This document shows, one piece after another, positions 1 through 6,329 of a stretch of 7,772 nt of DNA. A program made the position numbers and the translations under genes. Positions within the stretch are counted from its first letter, which is position 1. Each line of letters begins with the position of its first letter. The notes under the pieces were generated by a model. The model did not search any database and had not been told where the DNA came from. It saw only the letters and a list, made by a program, of their open reading frames with translations. The DNA comes from Planctomycetaceae bacterium. Lineage in GTDB: Bacteria; Planctomycetota; Planctomycetia; Pirellulales; Pirellulaceae. The DNA lies in NCBI GenBank assembly GCA_024642765.1, contig JAHEAM010000169.1, forward strand, positions 1 to 7,772, given 5' to 3'.

Positions 1-1470
1 AAACGGCAGGTCCCATTTCTCGATTGATTCGCTATCCGACAAACCTGGAACTTCGGGCGTGAAGTCTGGATCGTTAGCGGCTGTGGGGGGAGACTTGTAT
101 TCAGCCGGTGTGAGCTGTCCGCGTCGATAGACGAATGGTGAACTCGGTTCTGTCAATTTGGCAATCGCTGACAGTCGCAACTCAACATTGCGTTCGACTG
201 TTTGCCCATGTGTAGATTCGGGCTCAAAATACTTCAACGAGATTTTGTCTCCAACCTCCACATGCAAATCGTTTGCCGCCCACTCGTTCAGCACAATTTC
301 ATCGTCTCCGATCAATTCGATTGGTGCGTTACCCTGTAACGACACGGGTCGAAACGTTTTGCCGGGGTCAATCGCGGTGATCATCGAATAGGGAATCTTC
401 GTATCAGTGGCCTTTGCTTCATTTGCCTCAGAAGTGAGCGCTTTTCGAATCGTGTTCACAAGGTACGTTTGTTGTATGTCAGCTTCAGGCATTACAGCAA
501 GAATTTCCTGGGCCTGCTCATCACTAAAAATGAGTCGCTCAGTCGAAATGCTTGTGTAATCAATGACCGACGTGGTCGGATCACTAGACGACATCCGGAG
601 CGCGACGGATTTGACCTTAACGCCCATATCACTGGCACTTGGCGAAATCTCCTGCAGGATCGCCAGCATTGCATCTTCTTTCGGCGGATTCGCTGGATCA
701 CCACCTGCCAAGAACACAGCATTAATTTGATCTGGGTTTTCGTCGAAACTCTCATCTCGTTTTGCAAGCGTCTCCTGAAGCGTCTTGAGCGCAACAAAAA
801 TATTGAGGGGCACTTGCTGCGATGCTGCCAGGGAAAAACGGCCCAGTTCGGTATCTTCGACAATGCCGACCACCGGCAATTCAACAAGACTAACGATTAA
901 ACCTTGCTTTTTGCCGAGTGCACTATCGCTAGGTAACGACATGGGCTTGGCGATTCGAATTGTCACACGAGCCATACGATTCGCAATCGTTTCCTCGTTG
1001 ATTCCTAAATCAGTTGCCAAGGCCCGATTGATCAAAACGCTATCGTCTCGAAATGCATCTAAAAACCGATTTGGGTTTCCGCTTATGGGCAACGTCCAAA
1101 ACGTGTCATCGACACCCAACACAGAAACATCGCTAGAGCGTTTCGTCAACTCGCCGGACGCGGACTCAACAATTCCATTTGGAAACAAAATAACGGGCGC
1201 AGCCGTTTTATAGTTTTGTTGAAAGGCCCGCGTCTTGCGTATGGAGTCAACAAAACTCTTGGTGAAAAAATGGTCAGCGATAATCGCCTCATCGATCCTA
1301 CCAAGTCGCTCAAAGGTCAATTGCTGCAAGCTGTATCGCATACTTGAACCGACGACCAGCGCGCCAACTAAAACAGCGGTCGCAGCCGCTACTGCAAGTG
1401 CCAACGCAAAATTAGGACGCCAGTAGTACTTTAGGCCTTGAGTCGCAACCCGAAATGGAGTGAGTATCAT
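1..1470 (-). CDS. ABC transporter permease, FtsX/MacB-like, N-terminal 490 residues (3' end outside window)
   Basis: I translated the open minus-strand frame from the ATG at 1470 to the left edge: 490 codons with no stop. After a short basic cytoplasmic start (RVATQGLKYYWRP) there is one clear membrane helix at about residues 21-41 (FALALAVAAATAVLVGALVV). The remaining 445 or so residues are polar, with no second helix. This is the plan of FtsX/LolC/MacB-type permeases, in which TM1 is followed by a large periplasmic domain, but the domain here is about twice the MacB size. The start overlaps the stop of the ATPase gene by ATGA, and no good Shine-Dalgarno is visible, so translational coupling is likely. 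The helices TM2-4 and the FtsX domain would lie outside the window. The segment near the edge (PGLSDSES, then WDLPF) resembles planctomycete permeases I recall. The substrate is unknown; lipid, lipoprotein or peptide transport is family-level guesswork. Confidence 0.85.
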   Translation of the reverse strand, partial: MILTPFRVATQGLKYYWRPNFALALAVAAATAVLVGALVVGSSMRYSLQQLTFERLGRIDEAIIADHFFTKSFVDSIRKTRAFQQNYKTAAPVILFPNGIVESASGELTKRSSDVSVLGVDDTFWTLPISGNPNRFLDAFRDDSVLINRALATDLGINEETIANRMARVTIRIAKPMSLPSDSALGKKQGLIVSLVELPVVGIVEDTELGRFSLAASQQVPLNIFVALKTLQETLAKRDESFDENPDQINAVFLAGGDPANPPKEDAMLAILQEISPSASDMGVKVKSVALRMSSSDPTTSVIDYTSISTERLIFSDEQAQEILAVMPEADIQQTYLVNTIRKALTSEANEAKATDTKIPYSMITAIDPGKTFRPVSLQGNAPIELIGDDEIVLNEWAANDLHVEVGDKISLKYFEPESTHGQTVERNVELRLSAIAKLTEPSSPFVYRRGQLTPAEYKSPPTAANDPDFTPEVPGLSDSESIEKWDLPF

Positions 1471-2183
1471 TTCGATTGACTCGCACCTGAGATCAATTGA
1501 TTTGCTTCCTCCAGTTGACCATGATTCAATCGCAGCGTGCGCCCGAACATTGACGCTAATTCTGGGCTATGGGTGACACACAGCAATGTTGCATTTGCTG
1601 AAGTGTGAACATCGAGCAGCAATTTTCCGATCGTGTTTGCGTTGTTTTGATCGAGGCTACCGGTCGGTTCGTCTGCCAAAATCAATACCGGATCGCACAC
1701 TAGAGAACGAGCAACAGCTACTCGTTGTCTTTCGCCACCCGAGAGCCGCGCCGGCAGTTGATGAACGCGATCGGCCAAGCCAACTTGCACCAAAAGCTGT
1801 GTCGCCTTTTCAACGTCGGACCTCCCGATTGAACCCGACGCCAATTTTGGAATCAACACATTTTCGAGAGCTGAAAGCTGGGGTAACAAATGGTGCTCTT
1901 GAAAAATGAACCCGATACGTTGATTTCGAAAAACAGCCAGTTGCGCTGACGACAATTGAAACGGATCAACGCCATCAAGCTGAACGCTGCCTTCGGAGGG
2001 CGTGTCAAGGGTTCCCAATATATGCAGCAACGTGCTTTTACCGCAGCCGCTCGGGCCAACGATTGCCATCGATTCTCCGCGGGCCGCCGTGAGGTTTAGA
2101 CTCGAAAGGATCTTAAGCGAGCCCTCGGGAGTCACGAATTCTTTTGAAAGGTCTCGGACAATCAAATGTTCGCTTGCATTCAC
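1467..2183 (-). CDS. ABC transporter ATP-binding protein, LolD/MacB-like
   Basis: This 238-residue ABC ATPase has every expected motif: Walker A GPSGCGKST (43-51), Q-loop Gln95 in FIFQEHHLLPQLSALENV, signature LSGGERQ (147-153), Walker B VLILADEP (166-173), D-loop SLD and the switch His205 in VTHS. The Q-loop context and length fit the LolD/MacB/FtsE group, whose ATPases drive mechanotransmitting permeases rather than importers. I chose the GTG at 2183 as start: it has an AGGAAG Shine-Dalgarno five bases upstream and gives a normal LolD length. A TTG at 2240, overlapping the upstream stop as TTGA, would add 19 residues (SIQTLGVRIVGFIEQEVA) that do not look like family sequence. The stop overlaps the permease ATG (ATGA), so the two almost certainly form one transporter. 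I do not assign lolD, because no LolC/E identity can be shown and the permease is too large. Confidence 0.95.
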   Translation of the reverse strand: MNASEHLIVRDLSKEFVTPEGSLKILSSLNLTAARGESMAIVGPSGCGKSTLLHILGTLDTPSEGSVQLDGVDPFQLSSAQLAVFRNQRIGFIFQEHHLLPQLSALENVLIPKLASGSIGRSDVEKATQLLVQVGLADRVHQLPARLSGGERQRVAVARSLVCDPVLILADEPTGSLDQNNANTIGKLLLDVHTSANATLLCVTHSPELASMFGRTLRLNHGQLEEANQLISGASQSK

Positions 2184-2188
2184 TGCAA

Positions 2189-2194
2189 CTTCCT
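2189..2194 (-). promoter_or_regulatory. Shine-Dalgarno AGGAAG for the ABC ATPase
   Basis: On the minus strand AGGAAG lies five bases before the GTG at 2183. It is the best ribosome-binding site in this stretch and is the reason for preferring GTG over the TTG at 2240. Confidence 0.6.
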
Positions 2195-2236
2195 GTTCTA
2201 TAAAGCCAACAATCCGAACTCCTAAAGTTTGGATAC

Positions 2237-3169
2237 TCAAGACTTATTTTTTGCCAAGAGTGCGAGGCACCCCAGACCGTAAAACGTATATTCCACATCA
2301 TGCGATTCGTCCCAAGCCGCAGCTTGAAATCCACCATCACCCAATTGTAACGAATGAACGAATCGCTCGTAGCGGTTCCAATTCAATTCAGGGCCTGCAT
2401 CCAAGTCAATTAGGGTCAGCGCTCCCGTGAAGGAGCTGAGCAGGTCGGCGATTGGAATTCGCGTATTCGCGAGCAAACCGCCTTCGTCGTTTTGCATGTC
2501 GCACAGAAAGTCGATCGTTGGTTCGACACACATTTCAGGTATGGCGTCCAGAATTTTCAATGTCGCTACCGCAGCTGCTGTAGGGTTTGTGCCCGCACGT
2601 TTGCTCGCTCGGATCTCGCGCCATCCACCTTCTGGGTCGAACTGTGAATCCAAAAAACGTCCAATCGAATCAGTATCTGGCAGCGGCGTTTCAAGTAATT
2701 CAAAAACAAGCAAAGTCAAAAACGTGTGATAGGTACTGCCAGCATGCCCTTCAGCCGCCTTGGCAAATCCTCCGTCTGGTCGCCTTAAGGAATTCAAAAA
2801 TTCAGCTATGCGTTCTCGCCAAGTCAAATCTTCAAATTCGAGAACGTTGATTCCCGCGGACACCGACAACAAATTGGCCGCATAGAATAACGAAAAGAAG
2901 TCAACGATTGTTTGATGCTGCCTCAGTTGAGTTCGCAGAAAATCAGCCGTCCGTTCCGCTGGCGGTCCGTACAATTCTCCTAATATTGACAGTGCCCGTA
3001 AACCAAACGCCGTATAGTACAGGTCACTGCCTCCCATACGACCCGCAAATCCACCATCGGGTTGTTGCGCACGCAACAAATAGTCGCGATGCCGATTGCG
3101 TATCGTTTCATCAACGTTGCCCAACCCTTCTGCAAGCTGAATGGTCAATCGTTGAAGATAAGCCGACAT
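2237..3169 (-). CDS. Prenyltransferase/squalene-oxidase repeat (alpha/alpha toroid) protein, degenerate zinc site
   Basis: This 310-residue protein is built of the helical-hairpin repeats seen in beta subunits of protein prenyltransferases and in terpene cyclases. The turn motif recurs five times: QPDGGF (36-41), RPDGGF (130-135), DPEGGW (178-183), NDEGGL (227-232) and GDGGF (277-281). The nearest resemblance is to Rab geranylgeranyltransferase beta, including the C-terminal TFYGLGCLALL block. Aligning by eye to that enzyme's DVC and DPFH motifs, Asp242 is kept, but the zinc Cys is Leu244 and the zinc His is Tyr294. There is no signal peptide or membrane helix, so it is probably cytoplasmic. 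I prefer the ATG at 3169 (AGGG nine bases upstream; MSAYLQRLTIQLAEGL looks like the family N-terminus). An in-frame ATG at 3238 would add 23 residues with no visible ribosome site. It lies 53 bases before the ABC ATPase, in the same direction. Protein prenylation is unlikely, as no alpha subunit is present; terpenoid or lipid binding is possible. Confidence 0.85.
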   Translation of the reverse strand: MSAYLQRLTIQLAEGLGNVDETIRNRHRDYLLRAQQPDGGFAGRMGGSDLYYTAFGLRALSILGELYGPPAERTADFLRTQLRQHQTIVDFFSLFYAANLLSVSAGINVLEFEDLTWRERIAEFLNSLRRPDGGFAKAAEGHAGSTYHTFLTLLVFELLETPLPDTDSIGRFLDSQFDPEGGWREIRASKRAGTNPTAAAVATLKILDAIPEMCVEPTIDFLCDMQNDEGGLLANTRIPIADLLSSFTGALTLIDLDAGPELNWNRYERFVHSLQLGDGGFQAAAWDESHDVEYTFYGLGCLALLAKNKS

Positions 3170-3178
3170 GTTAAATGG

Positions 3179-3182
3179 CCCT
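3179..3182 (-). promoter_or_regulatory. Possible Shine-Dalgarno AGGG for the toroid protein
   Basis: AGGG on the minus strand is nine bases before the ATG at 3169. The upstream ATG at 3238 has no comparable site, so this short match helps decide the start. It is only four bases, hence modest confidence. Confidence 0.35.
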
Positions 3183-3320
3183 ATCGTTGAGTTTGCAACT
3201 TGTGTAGGTAAACCAGGCAAATTGCTGACGGTGGGCATCGTGCGACGCTGCCACTTCGATTCTAGACATTATCAGATTCTACGAGCAGACATTGACATGC
3301 GTTCACAATTTCTCCGATTC

Positions 3321-3740
3321 TCATTCCAAATACTCATGCAATAGCGACCGTACCGAATCTGGGATGACGACAGATATAGGGCGACTACCGTGAACAAAAT
3401 AACAACAAACGGCTGTGATTTTGCCGTTGGCAATTTCCTGTTCGGATTCAAAAAAGCGAAATCGATAGGTTACGCTCTTGTCACCAATTCGCAAAATCGA
3501 AACTTGAACGGTGATGATCTGCTCGAACTTGATCGCGCGAAGATAGTTGCATTCGGCGGCAACACGCGGCCAGCTTATTTTTTGTCCGTCGATTTCATGT
3601 ACGACACTCATGCCGACTGAACGCAGTAATTCGTGCTCGGCTTGTTCCATATAGGTAAAAAACACCGAGAAATGCACGATACCCGCCATATCCGTGTCGC
3701 GAAACTCAACATGGCGTTTGGAAAGGAAGTGTTTGTTCAT
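3321..3740 (-). CDS. Hotdog-fold acyl-CoA thioesterase (4HBT / YbgC-like)
   Basis: This 139-residue protein is a single hotdog domain, the usual length for 4-hydroxybenzoyl-CoA thioesterase/YbgC relatives. Family members hydrolyse acyl-CoA thioesters (or acyl-ACP) in the cytoplasm as oligomers. The active-site helix segment FRDTDMAGIVHFSVFFTYMEQAEHELL (residues 13 onward) carries the catalytic-type Asp17 followed by AGIVHF, as in the family. The downstream strands (AECNYLRAIKFEQIITVQV, SVTYRFRFFE) fit the hotdog sheet. The ATG at 3740 is chosen because MNKHFLSKRHVEFRDTD has the normal N-terminal spacing. A weak GAAAG is ten bases upstream, inside a short tandem duplication. It is the first gene after a terminator, so it may head the group running into the toroid protein 151 bases on. 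The acyl substrate cannot be told from sequence. Confidence 0.9.
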   Translation of the reverse strand: MNKHFLSKRHVEFRDTDMAGIVHFSVFFTYMEQAEHELLRSVGMSVVHEIDGQKISWPRVAAECNYLRAIKFEQIITVQVSILRIGDKSVTYRFRFFESEQEIANGKITAVCCYFVHGSRPISVVIPDSVRSLLHEYLE

Positions 3741-3770
3741 GGCTTTTACTTTCGATGGCTTTGACTTTCA
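3739..3770. repeat. Tandem near-repeat, 2 x 16 bp, over the thioesterase start
   Basis: On the plus strand ATGGCTTTTACTTTCG (3739-3754) is followed at once by ATGGCTTTGACTTTCA (3755-3770), 14 of 16 positions equal. On the minus strand each copy holds GAAAG followed by AAAGCCAT, so the translation-initiation context is duplicated. Only the copy at 3739-3754 gives an ATG start codon; the other reads ATC. Confidence 0.7.
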
Positions 3771-4039
3771 CTGCGAAAGCATCTGAAAAATCGACAACAA
3801 TTGAACGACTCAAAAAAAATGGCCCACAGAGTAACTCCATGGGCGAAGACTTGGCGTCGATCACTAAGCCTGTCCTCAAGCTGAGGATCGTTTTTCAAAT
3901 ATCGTTGTTACTTATCTAGCCAAACCACTTTCACTGTCTCGTCACATTCAACTCGAATCACACAAACCATTCGCTCTAAGACGAGGTGATCAATGGATGG
4001 CTTAAGAGTGGAGCAATTCGCCAAGTGCGGCAACTTTGG
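3741..4039. other. Intergenic region between rpsR and the thioesterase gene
   Basis: About 300 bases without a convincing protein gene. Going along the minus strand from rpsR, it holds an AT-rich stretch, a hairpin-rich section (about 3850-3890), the terminator at 3812-3844, and then about 70 bases that must contain the thioesterase leader. I could not find a good promoter for the thioesterase gene here. Plus-strand open frames starting near 3986 are antisense to rpsR and look unreal. Confidence 0.6.
3812..3844 (-). terminator. Rho-independent terminator after rpsR
   Basis: Read on the minus strand, a GCCCA/TGGGC stem (3840-3844 with 3822-3826), a TG/TG internal loop and an inner GAG/CTC stem with a three-base loop are followed, after two bases, by eight T (3819-3812). 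It points away from rpsR and ends its transcript about 200 bases past the stop. It therefore separates rpsR from the thioesterase group. Confidence 0.7.
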
Positions 4040-4312
4040 TTATTCGCCAACGTATGGCAACAACGCCATAAACCGAGCTCGTTTGACAGCTTTCGAAACG
4101 GCATGTTGGCTGACTGCCGTGCAGCCCGTTTTTCGTCGACCAACAATCTTGCCGTGGCGGTTAACGAGTTTCTTCAAGAGCTCAACGTTCTTGTAATCAA
4201 CATACATTGGTCGTGGACGTTCGCCGTCAACAAACAATGGATCTTTTCGAACCGTTTTCGTTTTGGTCTTGGGTTTTCGGCGTGGACGTTGCGTGCGTGG
4301 TTGAAATGCCAT
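4040..4312 (-). CDS. rpsR: 30S ribosomal protein bS18
   Basis: This 90-residue protein is a small-subunit ribosomal protein that binds near bS6 on the 30S platform. The family core is unmistakable: YVDYKNVELLKKLVNRHGKIVGRRKTGCTA (residues 37-66), then the C-terminal KAVKRARFMALLPYV (74-88). The N-terminus (5-23) is a very basic tail rich in Arg, Lys and Pro, making it longer than the 75-residue E. coli protein. It has no N-terminal CxxC, so it is of the zinc-free kind; its only cysteine is Cys64. I chose the ATG at 4312, since MAFQPRTQ begins the basic tail. An upstream ATG at 4369 would add 19 unlikely residues and fall inside the probable promoter region. In many bacteria rpsR sits between rpsF/ssb and rplI; here it has no ribosomal neighbours, is followed by its own terminator and is divergent from the beta-propeller gene. 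Confidence 0.97.
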   Translation of the reverse strand: MAFQPRTQRPRRKPKTKTKTVRKDPLFVDGERPRPMYVDYKNVELLKKLVNRHGKIVGRRKTGCTAVSQHAVSKAVKRARFMALLPYVGE

Positions 4313-4367
4313 GGATTCAAATTCTATTCTTGAGAAAACTAACTCTGTTTGGATTTTGAAACGCGTC

Positions 4368-4395
4368 ATTATTCACGATTACGCACTTTTCGCAA
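4368..4395 (-). promoter_or_regulatory. Possible promoter for rpsR
   Basis: On the minus strand TTGCGA (4395-4390) and AATAAT (4373-4368) are separated by 16 bases, matching the sigma-70 consensus at 4 of 6 and 5 of 6 positions. A start near 4361 would give a leader of about 50 bases before the ATG at 4312. Planctomycete promoters are poorly characterised, so this is tentative. Confidence 0.35.
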
Positions 4396-4472
4396 GACGT
4401 AATTACTCAAAAGGCCGAGCCAATTTCGCTCGCAATTCCCTGATTATGATGCGAACTCGCCGAAAAATCCTC

Positions 4473-4478
4473 TATAAT
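4473..4478 (+). promoter_or_regulatory. Probable -10 box for the beta-propeller gene
   Basis: A perfect TATAAT lies on the plus strand; the -35 region (around 4450-4455) is poor. Transcription from about 4485 would leave no room for a leader before the ATG at 4488, so this supports the ATG at 4536 as the true start. Confidence 0.45.
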
Positions 4479-4520
4479 CTGCCATAGATGAAACCTTCTA
4501 GGTACCACTTATCGACAATT

Positions 4521-4526
4521 GAGAGG
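4521..4526 (+). promoter_or_regulatory. Shine-Dalgarno GAGAGG for the beta-propeller gene
   Basis: GAGAGG is nine bases before the ATG at 4536. The in-frame ATG at 4488 has no purine-rich site, so this decides the start. Confidence 0.5.
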
Positions 4527-4535
4527 CCGAAAACC

Positions 4536-5927
4536 ATGAGTTTATTTATGTTCCAAAAGCTCATTTTCGTGAGCGTCATGGCAATAACGGTTGTGTTTGT
4601 TTCCGTCACGAGCGCCCAGGAGTCCCAAAATTCGAGCTGGCCCAATTGGCGCGGGCCAAACCAAAACGGGTCCGCTGACAGTGGGACCACTCCAACTCGT
4701 TGGAGTGAAACCGAAAATGTACTTTGGAAAGTGGCCTTGCAGGGAAAAGGCAGCGCCACCCCCGTGATTTGGGGAGAGCAAATCATTGTTTTGTCTGCGG
4801 TTCCCGCGGCACACTCTAATGCATCAGACGAATCGAACTCCGAGAACTCCTCCGATGCAATCACGAAATCAGAACGTGGACGCGGCGCTCGTGGTGTACG
4901 GGGGGGCGGTGCAACTCCCCTCCAAGAATTCGAATTCACGGTCATTAGCCTTGACCGCAAAACCGGTCAAGAAAATTGGAAAACGGTTGTAACAACGGCA
5001 GTCCCCCATGAGTCAGGCCACAACACAAATACTTTCGCATCAGCCTCACCTGTAACCAACGGCCACCATATTTATGCTTCCTTCGGCTCGAACGGAATCT
5101 ACTGCCTCGGCATGCAAGGCAAAATCGTCTGGCAAAAGTCCCTGGGCAAAATGCAAACCAGAAACTCGTTCGGCGAAGGCGCATCACCGGCCCTTTTTGA
5201 GAACACCCTCGTCGTGCCTTGGGACCATGAAGGCCAATCGTATCTTTACGCGTTTGATGCGAACACCGGTAGTGAATTGTGGAAAGTTGAACGCGACGAA
5301 CCCACGACCTGGGCGACGCCATTGATAACGAAATTCGAGGAAGTGACACAAGTCATTGTAAACGGAACCAACCGAGTCCGGAGTTACGACCTTAAAGACG
5401 GACGATTGATTTGGGAATGTTCGGGCCAAGTTGCAAATCCGATCCCGACTCCGATACGAAATGGCGACAAGGTGATTGTGATGACTGGCTATCGAGGGTT
5501 TGCTATCCAATCAATTTCGCTTTCATCCCAAGGTGACGTTAGCGGTACAAACAGTATTGAATGGTCCCGCAATGACGCTGCACCTTATGTTTCCTCCGGA
5601 GTGTTGTATGAGGGGACCTTGTATTTCACGAAATCGCGGGACGCAATTTTCTCCGCAGTTAATGCTGCGGATGGTCAGGTCTGGATCGACCAAGAACGCC
5701 TGCCACAGCTTGATGGATTGTACGCTTCACTAGCGGCAAATAACGATCGAATCTACGCCGTGGGTCGCAATGGTGCGACGGCCGTTATTCAACATGACAA
5801 GGCTTTCAATCTAATCGGCGTCAACAAACTTGACGAGGGCATCGATGCATCGCCAGTCTTCGCCGATGACTGCCTGTTTTTGCGGGGAAGCCAACACTTG
5901 TATTGTATCAAGGAAAAGGTGGAGTAG
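4536..5927 (+). CDS. Secreted PQQ-like beta-propeller repeat protein (BamB-like family)
   Basis: From the ATG at 4536 this is a 463-residue protein. Residues 1-27 form a signal peptide with a hydrophobic core (KLIFVSVMAITVVFVSV) and a likely cut after VTSA, so it is exported. The mature protein opens with WPNWRGPNQNGSADSG, typical of the many planctomycete PQQ-like propellers. It then shows repeated blade strands of the kind LWKV, TGQENW, GKIVWQ, TGSELWK, GRLIWE and ADGQVW, as in PQQ-dependent dehydrogenases and BamB. I see no cytochrome-binding CxxCH and no clear dehydrogenase catalytic set, so a scaffold or binding role is more likely than an enzyme, though this is not proved. Residues about 92-127 are a low-complexity insert: a Ser/Asn/Asp/Glu-rich run followed by an Arg/Gly-rich run, with a seven-G tract. 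The gene is single, and its stop lies 15 bases from the convergent SpoVG gene. An upstream ATG at 4488 would add 16 residues before the signal peptide. Confidence 0.9.
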   Translation: MSLFMFQKLIFVSVMAITVVFVSVTSAQESQNSSWPNWRGPNQNGSADSGTTPTRWSETENVLWKVALQGKGSATPVIWGEQIIVLSAVPAAHSNASDESNSENSSDAITKSERGRGARGVRGGGATPLQEFEFTVISLDRKTGQENWKTVVTTAVPHESGHNTNTFASASPVTNGHHIYASFGSNGIYCLGMQGKIVWQKSLGKMQTRNSFGEGASPALFENTLVVPWDHEGQSYLYAFDANTGSELWKVERDEPTTWATPLITKFEEVTQVIVNGTNRVRSYDLKDGRLIWECSGQVANPIPTPIRNGDKVIVMTGYRGFAIQSISLSSQGDVSGTNSIEWSRNDAAPYVSSGVLYEGTLYFTKSRDAIFSAVNAADGQVWIDQERLPQLDGLYASLAANNDRIYAVGRNGATAVIQHDKAFNLIGVNKLDEGIDASPVFADDCLFLRGSQHLYCIKEKVE

Positions 5928-5942
5928 TTATTTCCGGCACTA

Positions 5943-6317
5943 TCAAGCTGACGCCTGCTGGTCCCGCGTTTTGAAGGCGTTGACCACGGCCTCTTCAATC
6001 ATTCGCCGACATTCAGCATTGATCGGATGAGCCACATCATAATGCTGCCTTGTTTTGTCCATAGGTGGCAAGGATTTCGTGTTAATCGACTGACCACAAT
6101 TGTTACAGTACCGCGCATCAAAGTTGTTCTTTGTGCTGCACGCTGAACACTGAACTGCGGCCTTACGACTTGGCATGGCGACGATATACCCATCATCACC
6201 CTTGATCAATCGCAGATCACGAATCACAAAGGCGGAATCAAGCGTAATATCACAATAGGCCAAGAGCCGTTCGTTGGATTGATTGATTGCCTTGACTCGA
6301 ACCTCGGTGACCAACAT
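5943..6317 (-). CDS. SpoVG-family protein with inserted zinc ribbon
   Basis: This 124-residue protein matches SpoVG, a small regulator that in Firmicutes affects septation and binds nucleic acid. The N-terminal half MLVTEVRVKAI, ITLDSAFVIRDLRLIKGDDGYIVAMPSRK (to residue 52) and the later DVAHPIN (94-100) plus RRMIEEAVVNAF helix are the SpoVG core. Between MPSRK and DVAHPIN, where SpoVG normally has a short loop, about 40 residues are inserted with two CxxC knuckles (CSAC, Cys57/Cys60; CNNC, Cys71/Cys74). This is a rubredoxin/zinc-ribbon type module that should bind one zinc. I chose the ATG at 6317 because SpoVG proteins begin at this point and AAAGG lies seven bases upstream; an open frame extends 44 residues further up but is not family-like. 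I recall similar ribbon-bearing versions in other planctomycetes. The role in an organism that lacks endospores and FtsZ is unknown; RNA or DNA binding is the best guess. Confidence 0.9.
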   Translation of the reverse strand: MLVTEVRVKAINQSNERLLAYCDITLDSAFVIRDLRLIKGDDGYIVAMPSRKAAVQCSACSTKNNFDARYCNNCGQSINTKSLPPMDKTRQHYDVAHPINAECRRMIEEAVVNAFKTRDQQASA

Positions 6318-6324
6318 GGTCGTA

Positions 6325-6329
6325 CCTTT
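6325..6329 (-). promoter_or_regulatory. Shine-Dalgarno AAAGG for the SpoVG-family gene
   Basis: AAAGG on the minus strand lies seven bases before the ATG at 6317 and supports that start over the longer open frame, which begins at 6449. Confidence 0.5.

Noticed and set aside
469..900. Plus-strand open frame of 143 codons, and others at 785-1213 and 2002-2430.
   Set aside because: They are opposite the permease, ATPase and toroid genes, and their translations lack any domain-like pattern.
2184..2240. TTG start for the ABC ATPase overlapping the toroid stop as TTGA.
   Set aside because: The GTG at 2183 has a much better Shine-Dalgarno and gives the usual family length, although the TTG cannot be ruled out.
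3873..3895. Plus-strand hairpin TCCTCA-AGC-TGAGGA followed by five T, resembling a terminator.
   Set aside because: No plus-strand gene lies upstream within the window for it to end, the T run starts three bases after the stem, and the same bases can pair differently on the minus strand.
3986..4333. Plus-strand open frame of 115 codons.
   Set aside because: It lies antisense to rpsR, whose family identity is certain, and its translation resembles nothing.
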